A stretch of DNA of 64,000 bases from an uncultured Pedobacter sp. (GTDB taxonomy: Bacteria > Bacteroidota > Bacteroidia > Sphingobacteriales > Sphingobacteriaceae): NCBI RefSeq assembly GCF_946480185.1, contig NZ_CAMLIG010000004.1, positions 167,650 to 231,649 on the forward strand. Reading direction: 5' to 3'. The notes beneath the pieces were generated by a model. The model ran no database searches and had not been told where the DNA came from. It saw only the letters and a program-made list of their open reading frames with translations. Below are positions 51,686 to 60,463 of this stretch, one piece after another; positions within the stretch are counted from its first letter, which is position 1, and every line of letters starts with the position of its first letter. The translations under genes and the position numbers were made by a program.

Positions 51686-52936
51686 ATGAGTTTATACCAT
51701 ACTTTTTCTTTTTTGATAGTGCTGTCGGCAATTTTCGCATACATCAATTTCAGGTATTTAAAGCTTCCCCCTTCCATAGGCTTAATGTTCATCGCCCTGG
51801 TTACTTCGGTTGCCTTGTTTATCACCGGAAATTTATATCCACCCATTTTAAGTGATGCTACTCGCTTAATCAAAAGCTTTGATTTTTCCGAATTGCTTTT
51901 AGGCTCCATGTTGAGCTTTATGCTATTTGCCGGTGCCATAAACATAAATATCGAAGATTTAAAAAAAGAGAAATTACCGGTAATGATGTTCAGCACTTTT
52001 AGCGTAGTAATCTCAACTTTCGCAGTTGGCAGTGCCGCTTTTTATATCCTTCCGTTTTTTCATTTTAGCGTCCCTTATATCCATTGTTTGCTTTTTGGCT
52101 CTTTAATTTCACCTACCGACCCTATTGCGGTTTTAGAAATCTTAACAGGCACCAAAGTGCCAAAATCCTTGGAAACAAAAATTGCAGGAGAATCTTTATT
52201 TAATGATGGCGTAGCGGTAGTTATTTTTATAACCATTTGGGAAGCAGCAAAATCGCCCGAAATCCCATCGCTTTCAGAAATTGGTCTTTTATTTTTAAGG
52301 GAAGCTCTAGGTGGATTGATTTTAGGCTTTGGAGTGGGCTGGATAGGTTTTAGGCTCATGCAACGCATAGACAATTACAAAGTAGAAGTAATGATTACGC
52401 TGGCCATTGTAATGGGCGGATACACCTTGGCAAGTCTCCTGCATGTTTCGGGTCCGCTTGCAATGGTAGTTGCAGGAATTTTAGTGGGCAACCACGGAAA
52501 AAAATACGCCATGTCTGACCAAACTAGCGAATACATTTCTAAATTTTGGGAACTCATTGATGATACTTTAAACGCCTTACTCTTTGTTTTAATTGGTTTA
52601 GAGCTGTTAATTATTCAAGATATCAGCAATTACCTTTGGGTGAGTGTTTTAATGGTTGTGCTTATTTTAATCATCAGGTATATCTCTGTACTTATCCCTT
52701 CTTTGATGATTAAATTCAGTGATAAATTTGAACGAAAAGCCATCTTGGTTTTAACCTGGGGAGGCTTGCGTGGCGGAATTTCAATCGCTTTAGCGCTTTC
52801 TTTAACCTACGATTTAAACAAAGAACTCTGGGTCTCCGTTACTTATTTTGTAGTGGCATTTTCTATCTTGGTTCAAGGATTGACCATCGGTAAGTTGACT
52901 AAAAAACTAAACTTCGGAAAAAAAATTAATGAGTAA
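51686..52936 (+). CDS. Na+/H+ antiporter (CPA1 family)
   Basis: From the ATG at 51686 the protein has 416 residues; a TTG four codons upstream is in frame. About twelve membrane segments are visible. Key motifs are SPTDPIAVLEIL, the ion-binding GESLFNDGVAVVIF (Asn-Asp pair) and WGGLRGGISIALALSL near the end. It would exchange Na+ or K+ for H+ and help with pH or salt tolerance. Adjacent MscS (upstream) also serves osmotic balance, but a terminator separates them. Confidence 0.92.
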   Translation: MSLYHTFSFLIVLSAIFAYINFRYLKLPPSIGLMFIALVTSVALFITGNLYPPILSDATRLIKSFDFSELLLGSMLSFMLFAGAININIEDLKKEKLPVMMFSTFSVVISTFAVGSAAFYILPFFHFSVPYIHCLLFGSLISPTDPIAVLEILTGTKVPKSLETKIAGESLFNDGVAVVIFITIWEAAKSPEIPSLSEIGLLFLREALGGLILGFGVGWIGFRLMQRIDNYKVEVMITLAIVMGGYTLASLLHVSGPLAMVVAGILVGNHGKKYAMSDQTSEYISKFWELIDDTLNALLFVLIGLELLIIQDISNYLWVSVLMVVLILIIRYISVLIPSLMIKFSDKFERKAILVLTWGGLRGGISIALALSLTYDLNKELWVSVTYFVVAFSILVQGLTIGKLTKKLNFGKKINE

Positions 52937-53029
52937 ATATCTTGTAAATTCGCTATTTTGTTTCGCGATAAACAACCCTATGAAACGCATCAATACCAGA
53001 TTAAACCCTCTCCCTATAAAATAAACTGT

Positions 53030-53926
53030 ATGCTCAGTATCAGAAATATTGTAAAAGAATACGCCAAACACCGGGCTTTGGACGATGTAAGTTTAGAGAT
53101 TGAACGCGGAAGTATATTTGGATTATTGGGCCCAAATGGTGCCGGAAAAACATCTTTAATAAGAATCATCAACCAAATTACTGCGCCAGATAGTGGCGAG
53201 ATTTATTTCAACGGCGAAAAATTAAATCAAAATCACATTAGTAAAATTGGTTACCTGCCAGAAGAAAGAGGTTTGTATAAGAAGATGGAAATTGGGGAGC
53301 AGATGCTTTACTTAGCCCGATTAAAAGGACTAAGCCGGGCTGATGCCACTGAAAAAATCAGGTATTGGTTTGAAAAAATGGAGATGCAAAGCTGGTGGAA
53401 AAAAAAGGTGGAAGACCTTTCAAAAGGGATGCAACAAAAAGTACAGTTTGTAGCCACCGTATTACACGAACCAGAGTTGATCATCTTAGATGAGCCTTTC
53501 TCGGGGTTCGATCCGGTGAACGCAGAAATCATTAAAAATGAGATCTTGGAGCTGAACCAAAAAGGCTCGACCATCATTTTCTCCACACACCGCATGGAAT
53601 CTGTAGAAGAACTTTGTAACCACATCGCCCTCATCCATAAATCTCATAAAATACTGGATGGAAGCGTAAAATCCATTAAAAACTCTTACCGAAACAACAC
53701 CTTTAACATTGGGCTCAGCAAAAGCATTGAGGACGTTGATTTGCAAACTGCCGATTTATTGGCTACTAAAATCAGCGACGAAGGCGCAATACATACCGTT
53801 AAATTAAGAGCAGGTTTTAACACCAACAATTTGTTGCAAGAGCTAATTCCAATAGCAGATTTAAATTATCTGCAAGAGGTAATCCCGACCATTAATGAGA
53901 TATTTATTAAAACCGTAAAAGATTAA
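53030..53926 (+). CDS. ABC transporter ATP-binding protein (ABC-2 exporter, NatA-like)
   Basis: The protein from the ATG at 53030 has 298 residues; an in-frame start at 52958 would add residues without family support. Motifs: Walker A LLGPNGAGKTSLI, Q-loop region YLPEERGLYKKM, signature LSKGMQQKVQFV, Walker B LIILDEPFSGFDPV and switch STHRMESVEE. The C-terminal part resembles the extra domain of NatA-like proteins. It pairs with the permease gene that starts 4 nt downstream. Confidence 0.93.
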   Translation: MLSIRNIVKEYAKHRALDDVSLEIERGSIFGLLGPNGAGKTSLIRIINQITAPDSGEIYFNGEKLNQNHISKIGYLPEERGLYKKMEIGEQMLYLARLKGLSRADATEKIRYWFEKMEMQSWWKKKVEDLSKGMQQKVQFVATVLHEPELIILDEPFSGFDPVNAEIIKNEILELNQKGSTIIFSTHRMESVEELCNHIALIHKSHKILDGSVKSIKNSYRNNTFNIGLSKSIEDVDLQTADLLATKISDEGAIHTVKLRAGFNTNNLLQELIPIADLNYLQEVIPTINEIFIKTVKD

Positions 53927-53929
53927 ACC

Positions 53930-55240
53930 ATGAACAAAGTATTTTTAATTATCCAGAGAGAATACCTAAGCAGGGTTAAAAAGAAATCGTTTTTAATATT
54001 GACGTTTTTGGTTCCTTCGCTTTTTATAGGGATGTACGTTGCTATATTTTTTATTTATAAAAGCAATAACCAAACGGCAAAACAATTTAATGTGATTGAT
54101 AAAAGCGGGATTTTTGTCAACCAGTTTAAAAACCATTCCAACGTTAAATTTAGCTATCCGGAGATGGATTACGAGCTGGCGAAAAAAGAAACTCGACAGG
54201 TAAAAGATTTGTTTTTGCTTTACATTCCGGCAGATTTTAAAGAAACAGGAAACGTAGAAATTATTGGCGAAAAGAAACCTGGAATAGCTTTAGTTGGCGA
54301 CATTGAAAACCAAATGGAAAGCATTTTACAAACCAAAAAACTGTTGGCCGCAGGTATTGACACCTCCATTTTAAACAGCGCAAAAACAACGGTAAATATT
54401 AACGCCAAACAGCTTACAGATGAGGGCGAAAAAGACGCCAGCATCGGCGCAACTTATGTAGTTGGCTTTTTAGGCGCTTTTTTAATTTATTTGGCTTTAT
54501 TTATTTACGGCGCACAAGTAATGCGGGGCATTATCGAAGAAAAAACCAGCAGAATTGTAGAGGTAATTGTGTCATCGGTGAAACCGTTTCAATTAATGTT
54601 GGGCAAGATTATTGGAATTGGCGCCGTTGGCTTAACACAATTTTTGCTATGGATTATTTTAAGCACTGGCATATCAACCATTGGCGCAAGTGTTCTAATG
54701 AATTCAAGCGATACTAAAACCGAACATGTATTGACCAAAAGTAGCAATAAAGCCGAAATGTCTCCGCAGCAGGGCGGTGTGGCGCAACAATTTTTTAAAG
54801 CGGCCGATACCATTAACTTTCCGTTCATCATCGGGACGTTTATATTTTATTTTATTGGTGGCTATTTATTGTATAGTGCGCTTTTTGCCGCCGTGGGTTC
54901 TGCAGTAGATAGCGAAACAGAAACGCAACAGTTTATGTTGCCCATTACATTACCCCTCATTTTCACCTTTATTTTAGGGATGAATGTGGTGGTCAACAAT
55001 CCGGATAGTAATTTATCGTTTTGGCTTTCTGTGGTTCCGTTCACCTCGCCTATCGCCATGATGATTCGGATTCCATTCGGTGTTCCGGGTTGGCAATTGG
55101 CACTTTCAGTCGTTTGCTTAATCGGCGGCTTTATATTTACGACTTGGGTGGCATCCCGAATTTACCGCGTGGGCATTTTAATGCATGGCAAAAAAATCAC
55201 TTACAGAGAACTGGCAAAATGGTTTAGGTATAAGGAGTAA
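53930..55240 (+). CDS. ABC transporter permease (ABC-2 type, NatB-like)
   Basis: The 436-residue protein has one N-terminal membrane segment (ILTFLVPSLFIGMYVAIFFIY), a periplasmic domain of about 140 residues, then five membrane segments in the last half. The cytoplasmic motif MRGIIEEKTSRIVEVIVSSV is typical of NatB/ABC-2 permeases. With the ATPase upstream it forms an exporter of ions, lipids or drugs; the substrate is unknown. No terminator is obvious; repeats follow. Confidence 0.92.
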   Translation: MNKVFLIIQREYLSRVKKKSFLILTFLVPSLFIGMYVAIFFIYKSNNQTAKQFNVIDKSGIFVNQFKNHSNVKFSYPEMDYELAKKETRQVKDLFLLYIPADFKETGNVEIIGEKKPGIALVGDIENQMESILQTKKLLAAGIDTSILNSAKTTVNINAKQLTDEGEKDASIGATYVVGFLGAFLIYLALFIYGAQVMRGIIEEKTSRIVEVIVSSVKPFQLMLGKIIGIGAVGLTQFLLWIILSTGISTIGASVLMNSSDTKTEHVLTKSSNKAEMSPQQGGVAQQFFKAADTINFPFIIGTFIFYFIGGYLLYSALFAAVGSAVDSETETQQFMLPITLPLIFTFILGMNVVVNNPDSNLSFWLSVVPFTSPIAMMIRIPFGVPGWQLALSVVCLIGGFIFTTWVASRIYRVGILMHGKKITYRELAKWFRYKE

Positions 55241-55521
55241 TTTTGAATGAGTGAGGGATCAATTTTGAATGAATGATCGAAGGATTGAATGCTTTGCAAT
55301 GAGAGAATGATTGAATAGTGAACGTTATAAATTATTTACCTATAAAAGCCACCAGACTACGGACTAGCAACCATGGACAATGGATTAAAAGAATTTTTGA
55401 AGGAGTGAATAAGTGGAGGATTGAATACTCTGTAAATTTGAATACGCTAAATTAAATTTACCCACTTGAGAAACATCCAGACTGCGGACAACGGACTACC
55501 GACGTCGGACTATCATAAACT
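55241..55521. repeat. Dispersed GAATGA/TTGAATG-type repeats
   Basis: The gap is filled with degenerate copies of TTGAATGA-like units (55245-55320) and GACTACGGACTA-like units (55350-55500). A 20-bp segment at 55279-55298 recurs exactly at 56488-56507, on the other side of the ppx gene. Comparable units occur at 28384-28455. No gene is visible. Confidence 0.5.
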
Positions 55522-56457
55522 ATGGACAACAGTAACAACAAAAAAGCAGTAATAGACATCGGTACCAATACTTTTCATCTGTTAATTGCTACAGTTGATA
55601 AGGATAAAAACATTAATGTGATTTATAAAAAAACCATCCCCGTAAAATTGGGCGAAGGTGGTGTCAACAAAGGCTTTATTACTCCGGAAGCTTACCAGCG
55701 TGGAATTGATGCGCTAATTTTATTTAGAAAGGCGCTAGATGAAAATGGAATGAACTCGGTAAAAGCTACGGCAACTGCTGCCGTACGGGGAGCAACAAAC
55801 GGGCAACAATTTATAGATGAGGCCTTATCAAAAGCCAATATCAAAATCGAGATTATCGACGGTTTAAAAGAAGCAGAATATATTTATGTTGGCGCAAAAG
55901 GTGCAGGAGTTTTAAATGACAGCACTGCACTAATTATGGATATTGGCGGGGGAAGTGTAGAATTTATCCTTTGCAACCAAAAGCAAATCTTCTGGAAAAA
56001 AAGCTGCCTTTTAGGTGCCGCAAGATTATTGGCAGATTACTATCAGCATGAAAACGCTATTGATCTTGCTACAATTTCAAAAATGGAGTCAGCTTTTGAG
56101 CTTACCTTGGTTGAGCTACAATCAGAAATTAAAAAATTAAACCCAACCACGCTCATTGGTACGGCTGGCTCTTTTGATTCTTATGCCAACATGATTTCAG
56201 TTCGCGAGAATAAGATTTTTGATGCCGGTAATACCAAAAGTTTCACACACCAATTTGAACAGTTTAGTAATTTATTGGAAGAAATTATTGCCAGCACCCA
56301 TCAGCAAAGAGTAGAAATGAAAGGCTTGATTCCCTTACGAACAGATATGATTTTAATGGCTTCGATACTTACAAAGTACATTTTAAACCAGTCAGGTATT
56401 AAAGAAATAATCACCTGCACCTATTCTTTAAAAGAAGGGCTGTTGCTTAATGATTGA
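55522..56457 (+). CDS. Ppx/GppA-family exopolyphosphatase
   Basis: The 311-residue protein has the actin-like ATPase fold of Ppx/GppA phosphatases: phosphate-1 loop AVIDIGTNTFHLLIA and phosphate-2 loop IMDIGGGSVEFIL, plus GEGGVNKGFIT near the start. It is shorter than E. coli Ppx (only the two N-terminal domains), as is usual in Bacteroidota. It would remove phosphate from polyphosphate or from pppGpp. It stands between repeat-rich gaps. Confidence 0.91.
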   Translation: MDNSNNKKAVIDIGTNTFHLLIATVDKDKNINVIYKKTIPVKLGEGGVNKGFITPEAYQRGIDALILFRKALDENGMNSVKATATAAVRGATNGQQFIDEALSKANIKIEIIDGLKEAEYIYVGAKGAGVLNDSTALIMDIGGGSVEFILCNQKQIFWKKSCLLGAARLLADYYQHENAIDLATISKMESAFELTLVELQSEIKKLNPTTLIGTAGSFDSYANMISVRENKIFDAGNTKSFTHQFEQFSNLLEEIIASTHQQRVEMKGLIPLRTDMILMASILTKYILNQSGIKEIITCTYSLKEGLLLND

Positions 56458-56487
56458 GTTATAAAATGATTGAAGGACTGAATGAGA

Positions 56488-56507
56488 GAAGGATTGAATG
56501 CTTTGCA
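56488..56507. repeat. Second copy of a 20-bp repeat flanking ppx
   Basis: The 20 bases are identical to 55279-55298, and both copies have the same orientation. They belong to the GAATGATTGAATG-type dispersed repeat material. Confidence 0.6.
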
Positions 56508-56545
56508 TAATTTATAAGCTATTCTATCATTCAAAATTCATTCCT

Positions 56546-57103
56546 TCAAAATTGAAACAGCTCTTTATACAATCGTTCAGTTGGCAAACCCATTACGTTG
56601 GTGTATGATCCGTTGATGGCTTTCACGCCAATCATCCCAATCCAATCTTGGATACCATAAGACCCAGCTTTATCAAAGGGATGAAAATTATTGATATAAT
56701 ACCAAATTTGGTCATCGCTTAAATCAGAAAAAGTCACCTCGGTTTCTTCCGAAAAGGTAAAACATTTTTGTTGCGATTTTAGAGTAACTCCAGTTACCAC
56801 CTTGTGGGTTTGGTTGTTCAGTCGCTTTAGCATCGCAAAAGCATGGCCCGCATCTTTTGGTTTTCCCAACAGCTCATTTCCTAAAATAACAACCGTATCA
56901 GAGGTAATAATTATTCCGTCCGCCGGAGCATCAAAAGCATCAGCTTTAGCTTTTGAAATATATGCAGCAACTTCTTGCAGGCTTAATGATTCGGGGTAGC
57001 TTTCATCCACATCTTTTAACCAAAGTTCATATTCAAAACCCATTAAGGTTAAAAGCTCCTGCCTACGGGGCGATTTAGAGGCTAGATATATTTTTTTAGA
57101 CAC
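56546..57103 (-). CDS. Maf-family nucleotide pyrophosphatase
   Basis: The 185-residue protein removes non-canonical nucleotides such as dTTP/UTP analogues (YhdE/YceF type). It has SKSPRRQELL at the start, then IITSDTVVILGNELLGKPKD and the late DKAGSYGIQDWIG. It starts with GTG (57101-57103): a TGA lies two codons upstream in frame, so no earlier start exists. It is convergent with ppx across a repeat-rich gap. Confidence 0.93.
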   Translation of the reverse strand: MSKKIYLASKSPRRQELLTLMGFEYELWLKDVDESYPESLSLQEVAAYISKAKADAFDAPADGIIITSDTVVILGNELLGKPKDAGHAFAMLKRLNNQTHKVVTGVTLKSQQKCFTFSEETEVTFSDLSDDQIWYYINNFHPFDKAGSYGIQDWIGMIGVKAINGSYTNVMGLPTERLYKELFQF

Positions 57104-57267
57104 TGTTCAATTTTTATGACACGCAAAAATGCAATAATTATCCTTTAATGATAATATTAAATTAGGTTTTGAAAATATATATCCATCAAATTTATTAACA
57201 ATATTATTCCACTTTTTTGGCCTCTTGGTACTGATTGTGTATAACCGTCCGCAGAAAAACATAAATA

Positions 57268-57825
57268 ATGTCACTTACCTTGAAACAGCAACAAGCAAAA
57301 AACCTTTTACCTACTAGGTTTACAGAGGTGAAAAGAATTAAGAACAACAATGAAGTTAATGCCTTTTACAGCGATTGCGTAAAGCGCTTACGTAATGCGT
57401 CGCAATGGAATTACATGAGCCTTTCCAACTTTGGCCACCAAATAAGTGCTCATGACGCAATGGGTTTACCCATAACCAGAGAACTAGGAAAAGGAGATTA
57501 TTTAAAAGTTGTTGCTCATGCAGATGCAGATGGAAAGCGCTTTTTTTGGTTTTTAATTGAGGATGTATCTAAAGAAACAGAACTGGGTTCTTACGAGGAA
57601 TCGGTATGTATTACACTTAGAGAAATCGAAAACCCTGGCTTAATCACAGAACTTTCATCTATAAATTCTTTAAAAACTAAATGTGAGCTGCATTTACGCC
57701 GGCTGATAAATACCATTAGTATGGATATCAAAATCATTAACCAAAGCACAATAGATCAATCAAAAAATTTCCTTAACTACTTTAAATGGGAAATGTTTGC
57801 CAAGCAAATTCTACTACAATTATAA
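57268..57825 (+). CDS. Uncharacterised protein
   Basis: The 185-residue cytoplasmic protein has no membrane segment. A stretch (MGLPITRELGKGDYLKVVAHADADGKRFFWFLIEDV) has the pattern of a Bacteroidota family I recall having a [K/E]GDY.I..G..D.W..[V/I]E motif but for which I know no function. It starts with a stretch rich in Lys and Gln and ends in helices. It lies 16 nt upstream of the DUF2383 gene, so they are likely co-transcribed. Confidence 0.7.
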   Translation: MSLTLKQQQAKNLLPTRFTEVKRIKNNNEVNAFYSDCVKRLRNASQWNYMSLSNFGHQISAHDAMGLPITRELGKGDYLKVVAHADADGKRFFWFLIEDVSKETELGSYEESVCITLREIENPGLITELSSINSLKTKCELHLRRLINTISMDIKIINQSTIDQSKNFLNYFKWEMFAKQILLQL

Positions 57826-57841
57826 TTTAAAACAATTTATC

Positions 57842-58297
57842 ATGGAAAACCAAGAACAAATCGTGTCCGATTTAAAAGGACTCATCAACATTTTAAATGA
57901 TGGAAAAATTGGCTATAAAGAAGCCGTGAGCAACGTAGATTCCGCAAATTTAAAATCTACTTTTTTAGAACTCAGCAACCAGCGCTATGCTTATGAAGAG
58001 GAATTGAAAGAACACCTTTTGCAACATGGTGGCGCATCTGACAATGACGAAGGTGGTGTTTTGGGCACTTTGCACAGAGCATGGCTAGACATTAAAGATG
58101 CTTTTACCTCAAAAAATGACGCTGCAATTTTGGAAGCCATTATAACCGGCGAAAAGGCTGCGCTTGCCAAATATGATGAAGTGTTAGAAGATTACCGCGA
58201 CCATGCTGATCATTATGCGCTTTTAATGAAACAAAGAGAAGGAATTGCAAGTGCGTTAAGCAAAATTGAAACGCTTAAAGTTCAATTTGATCAATAA
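57842..58297 (+). CDS. PA2169/DUF2383-family four-helix-bundle protein
   Basis: From the ATG at 57842 the protein has 151 residues; an earlier in-frame start overlaps the previous gene. It is a ferritin-like four-helix bundle with the DUF2383 pattern: NQEQIVSDLKGLINILNDGKIGYKEA, LSNQRYAYEEELKEHLL, GGVLGTLHRAWLDIKDAFTS, IITGEKAALAKYDEVLED. Such proteins are often stress-induced; iron or metal binding has been suggested only for some. The partner gene upstream is uncharacterised. Confidence 0.86.
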   Translation: MENQEQIVSDLKGLINILNDGKIGYKEAVSNVDSANLKSTFLELSNQRYAYEEELKEHLLQHGGASDNDEGGVLGTLHRAWLDIKDAFTSKNDAAILEAIITGEKAALAKYDEVLEDYRDHADHYALLMKQREGIASALSKIETLKVQFDQ

Positions 58298-58310
58298 AAT
58301 TATTGTTTTG

Positions 58311-58352
58311 TGAGAAAATCCCTGAGTTAGGTTTTAAACCTTTCTTGGGGAT
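58311..58352 (+). terminator. Bidirectional terminator between DUF2383 and KdsC-like genes
   Basis: AAAATCCC and GGGGATTTT form an outer stem and AGGTTT/AAACCT an inner one; the right side ends in a T-run. It serves convergent genes. Confidence 0.75.
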
Positions 58353-58355
58353 TTT

Positions 58356-58883
58356 TTATTTAATAGAACCATCGTCCGCATTGGGTTGCTCAACAAACCA
58401 ATTCCCCTGTACTTTAAGTACCTTTTCTATAATATCCCTTACCACGCCTTCTCCACCTTTAAATGCCGAAATATAAGTACTAATATCCTTAATTTCTTGT
58501 ACCGCATCTGCCGGCGCAACTGCAATGGCAACCTGTTCCATAATTTCCTGATCGGGCAAATCATCTCCCACATAAAGTACCTCTTCTGGTTTTAAACCAT
58601 TTTTATTGATAAAATCTAAAAAGAAAGGCATTTTATGCGAGGCATTTAAATAAACATCCTTAATGCCCAACCCCTTCAACCTCAGTTTTACCGCGTTGGT
58701 TTTGGCTCCGGTAATTACCGCCATTTGATAGCCTTTTTTTATCGCCAATTGCATGGCATAACCATCTTTAATGTTAAACTGACGTAATTGCTCGCCACTT
58801 TCGGTGACTAAAATATTACCGTTGGTTAATACGCCATCCACATCAAAAACAAATGTGGTAATGTCTTTTAATTTATCAAGCAT
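58356..58883 (-). CDS. HAD phosphatase, KdsC-like
   Basis: The 175-residue protein (ATG at 58881-58883) has the HAD motif 1 FVFDVDGVLTNG with the phospho-Asp, the Thr/Lys-region VITGAKTNAVKLRL (motif 2/3), and GDDLPDQEIMEQV (motif 4). It matches C0-type KDO-8-phosphate phosphatases, which make KDO for lipopolysaccharide. It ends an operon with the MarR gene upstream. Whether it serves KDO or a related sugar is not proven by sequence. Confidence 0.88.
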   Translation of the reverse strand: MLDKLKDITTFVFDVDGVLTNGNILVTESGEQLRQFNIKDGYAMQLAIKKGYQMAVITGAKTNAVKLRLKGLGIKDVYLNASHKMPFFLDFINKNGLKPEEVLYVGDDLPDQEIMEQVAIAVAPADAVQEIKDISTYISAFKGGEGVVRDIIEKVLKVQGNWFVEQPNADDGSIK

Positions 58884-58897
58884 CAAAAAATAGTTAA

Positions 58898-59347
58898 TTA
58901 GCCCCTAAAAATATCCAAAAGCTCACTCAACTGCGCCGCTTGTTCATCACTGATATTGTTTTTAAACTTAGCTGCCATTGCTTCTTCTAGCTTAACTCCA
59001 GCTAAAAGCGCTAAACCTTTATCGCTGATTAAAATATCAACTGCCCTCCTATCGCTTTCACAAACGGTACGTGTAACCAGTCCTTTGGACACCAAACGAT
59101 CAACAATCCGCGACGCATCAGACATTTTATCCAACATGCGTTCTTTTATAATGTTAACAGTGGCAGGCTTAGGGTGTTGCCCTCTAAGGATACGCAAAAT
59201 ATTAAATTGCTGAGGGGTTATTTTTGACTTAGCCAGCTCTGCTTTAATTACGCTATTGAGCCAATTATAGGTATAAATGATATTTACAGATACTTTTTGA
59301 TAGTTATCTTTAAACTTTGCGTTCTGAATTTCTTTTTCAATTTCCAT
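58898..59347 (-). CDS. MarR-family transcriptional regulator
   Basis: From the ATG at 59345-59347 the protein has 149 residues; a longer frame overlaps the DUF5522 gene and lacks family support. It shows a winged helix-turn-helix typical of MarR (ITPQQFNILRILRG, then MLDKMSDASRIVDRLVSKGLVTRTVCESDRRAV with the wing). MarR dimers bind palindromes and release them on ligand binding or oxidation. The gene lies 13 nt after the DUF5522 stop and 14 nt before the KdsC-like gene. Its target operator is not identified. Confidence 0.91.
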   Translation of the reverse strand: MEIEKEIQNAKFKDNYQKVSVNIIYTYNWLNSVIKAELAKSKITPQQFNILRILRGQHPKPATVNIIKERMLDKMSDASRIVDRLVSKGLVTRTVCESDRRAVDILISDKGLALLAGVKLEEAMAAKFKNNISDEQAAQLSELLDIFRG

Positions 59348-59360
59348 TTTTTTGCAAAAA

Positions 59361-59519
59361 TTAACTAGTTGCCTTATCGGCCTGCTTTCCTTTTTTAAAT
59401 TTCCAGGGGCAGTGCTTACATACATTTTTACAGCAGTAACCCCTCTGTAAATGGTAATGTTCTGTAAAAACGAAATTACCATCTTCGTTGATGTAATAAT
59501 CTATCTTTTCCTTTAACAT
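59361..59519 (-). CDS. DUF5522-family small Cys-rich protein
   Basis: A 52-residue gene found by reading the strand directly; too short for many gene callers. Its protein has YYINEDGNFVFTEHYHLQRG then YCCKNVCKHCPW, with four cysteines in a CC-x3-C-x2-C pattern matching the DUF5522 family, which is thought to bind metal. Start and stop are coupled: its ATG overlaps the stop of the upstream MBL gene as TAATG (59517-59521), and the MarR start follows 13 nt after its stop. It is therefore co-translated in the operon. Confidence 0.88.
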   Translation of the reverse strand: MLKEKIDYYINEDGNFVFTEHYHLQRGYCCKNVCKHCPWKFKKGKQADKATS

Positions 59520-60454
59520 TAAAGAATCTTTACCGTTAACGAATCGCTAAAATACGTTTTTAGTTGATTTCCATCACCATGTATGGTCCAAACCTGTTGA
59601 GGTTCAACTTGTTTAATAGTTTCCAAAATATCATCCCAATCTACATGGTCTGATATATACAGGCTCTCATCGTTTCCGTACTGCAAATTCTTCCAGCCAG
59701 AAGCAAACATTTTTACCACCCCTACCGCTTTTCCGTAGCTATTAAACGTTAAAGGGGGTACCATATAAACCTGATTCTCCTGATTTTGTTTAAATGCTTT
59801 CCTATCATAATGTTGAAAAGAACCCAAATCAATCCCGTTGTTTTGGTATAATTGATGCACCGGAAAAATAGAGTAATGCAAGTGAATTACCTTTTGCGGA
59901 CAAACCTGATTAATGAGTTTGGTTAAGCGTTGTGCTTTGCCCAAACCGTAAACACCCAAAAGTATATTACCGGATATCTGGTTTAGTTTGGCTATTTCCT
60001 GTTCTGGATCTGGATGTTTGGTATCGGGATTTGCAAAGGTGGTTTCAGTAATCAAAACGTCTGCTTTGCAAAATTCAATAGCTTCACAACTTTCATCTTT
60101 CTGCAATTTGAAATCCCCCGTAAACAGATAGCTTATCCCTAAATAATCCATCTTTACCATTGCCGAACCTAAAATATGCCCTGCCGGCAAAAACGTGATG
60201 GCTACCGGCCCTAAATTAAAAACCTGATGATAGCTAAAGATGTTAAAGTAAACCCCAGCACTTTTTTTGAAACGGAGTTTCATTACCTGTTGTGTAAAAG
60301 CAGTACAAAAAACATGCTGGTTTCCGGGTTTGGCGTGGTCTCCGTGAGCATGCGAAATAACTGCATTGTTTACGGGAACCTGCGGATCAAGATAAAAATC
60401 TCCGTATTTACAATAAAGCCCATCGGCGGTTTTTACCAAAAAATCGTCTAACAT
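59519..60454 (-). CDS. MBL-fold nuclease (ligase-associated exonuclease-like)
   Basis: The 311-residue metallo-beta-lactamase-fold protein has the metal-binding SHAHGDHAKPG motif, HILGSAMVKMDY, LFTGDFK and late IHGDGNQL. This pattern fits the family of RNA/DNA nucleases called ligase-associated DNA exonuclease, part of a bacterial DNA-repair cluster with a ligase and helicase; neither is in this window. Translationally coupled to the DUF5522 gene (TAATG). It starts the four-gene unit. Confidence 0.87.
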   Translation of the reverse strand: MLDDFLVKTADGLYCKYGDFYLDPQVPVNNAVISHAHGDHAKPGNQHVFCTAFTQQVMKLRFKKSAGVYFNIFSYHQVFNLGPVAITFLPAGHILGSAMVKMDYLGISYLFTGDFKLQKDESCEAIEFCKADVLITETTFANPDTKHPDPEQEIAKLNQISGNILLGVYGLGKAQRLTKLINQVCPQKVIHLHYSIFPVHQLYQNNGIDLGSFQHYDRKAFKQNQENQVYMVPPLTFNSYGKAVGVVKMFASGWKNLQYGNDESLYISDHVDWDDILETIKQVEPQQVWTIHGDGNQLKTYFSDSLTVKIL

Positions 60455-60463
60455 ATATGGCTT

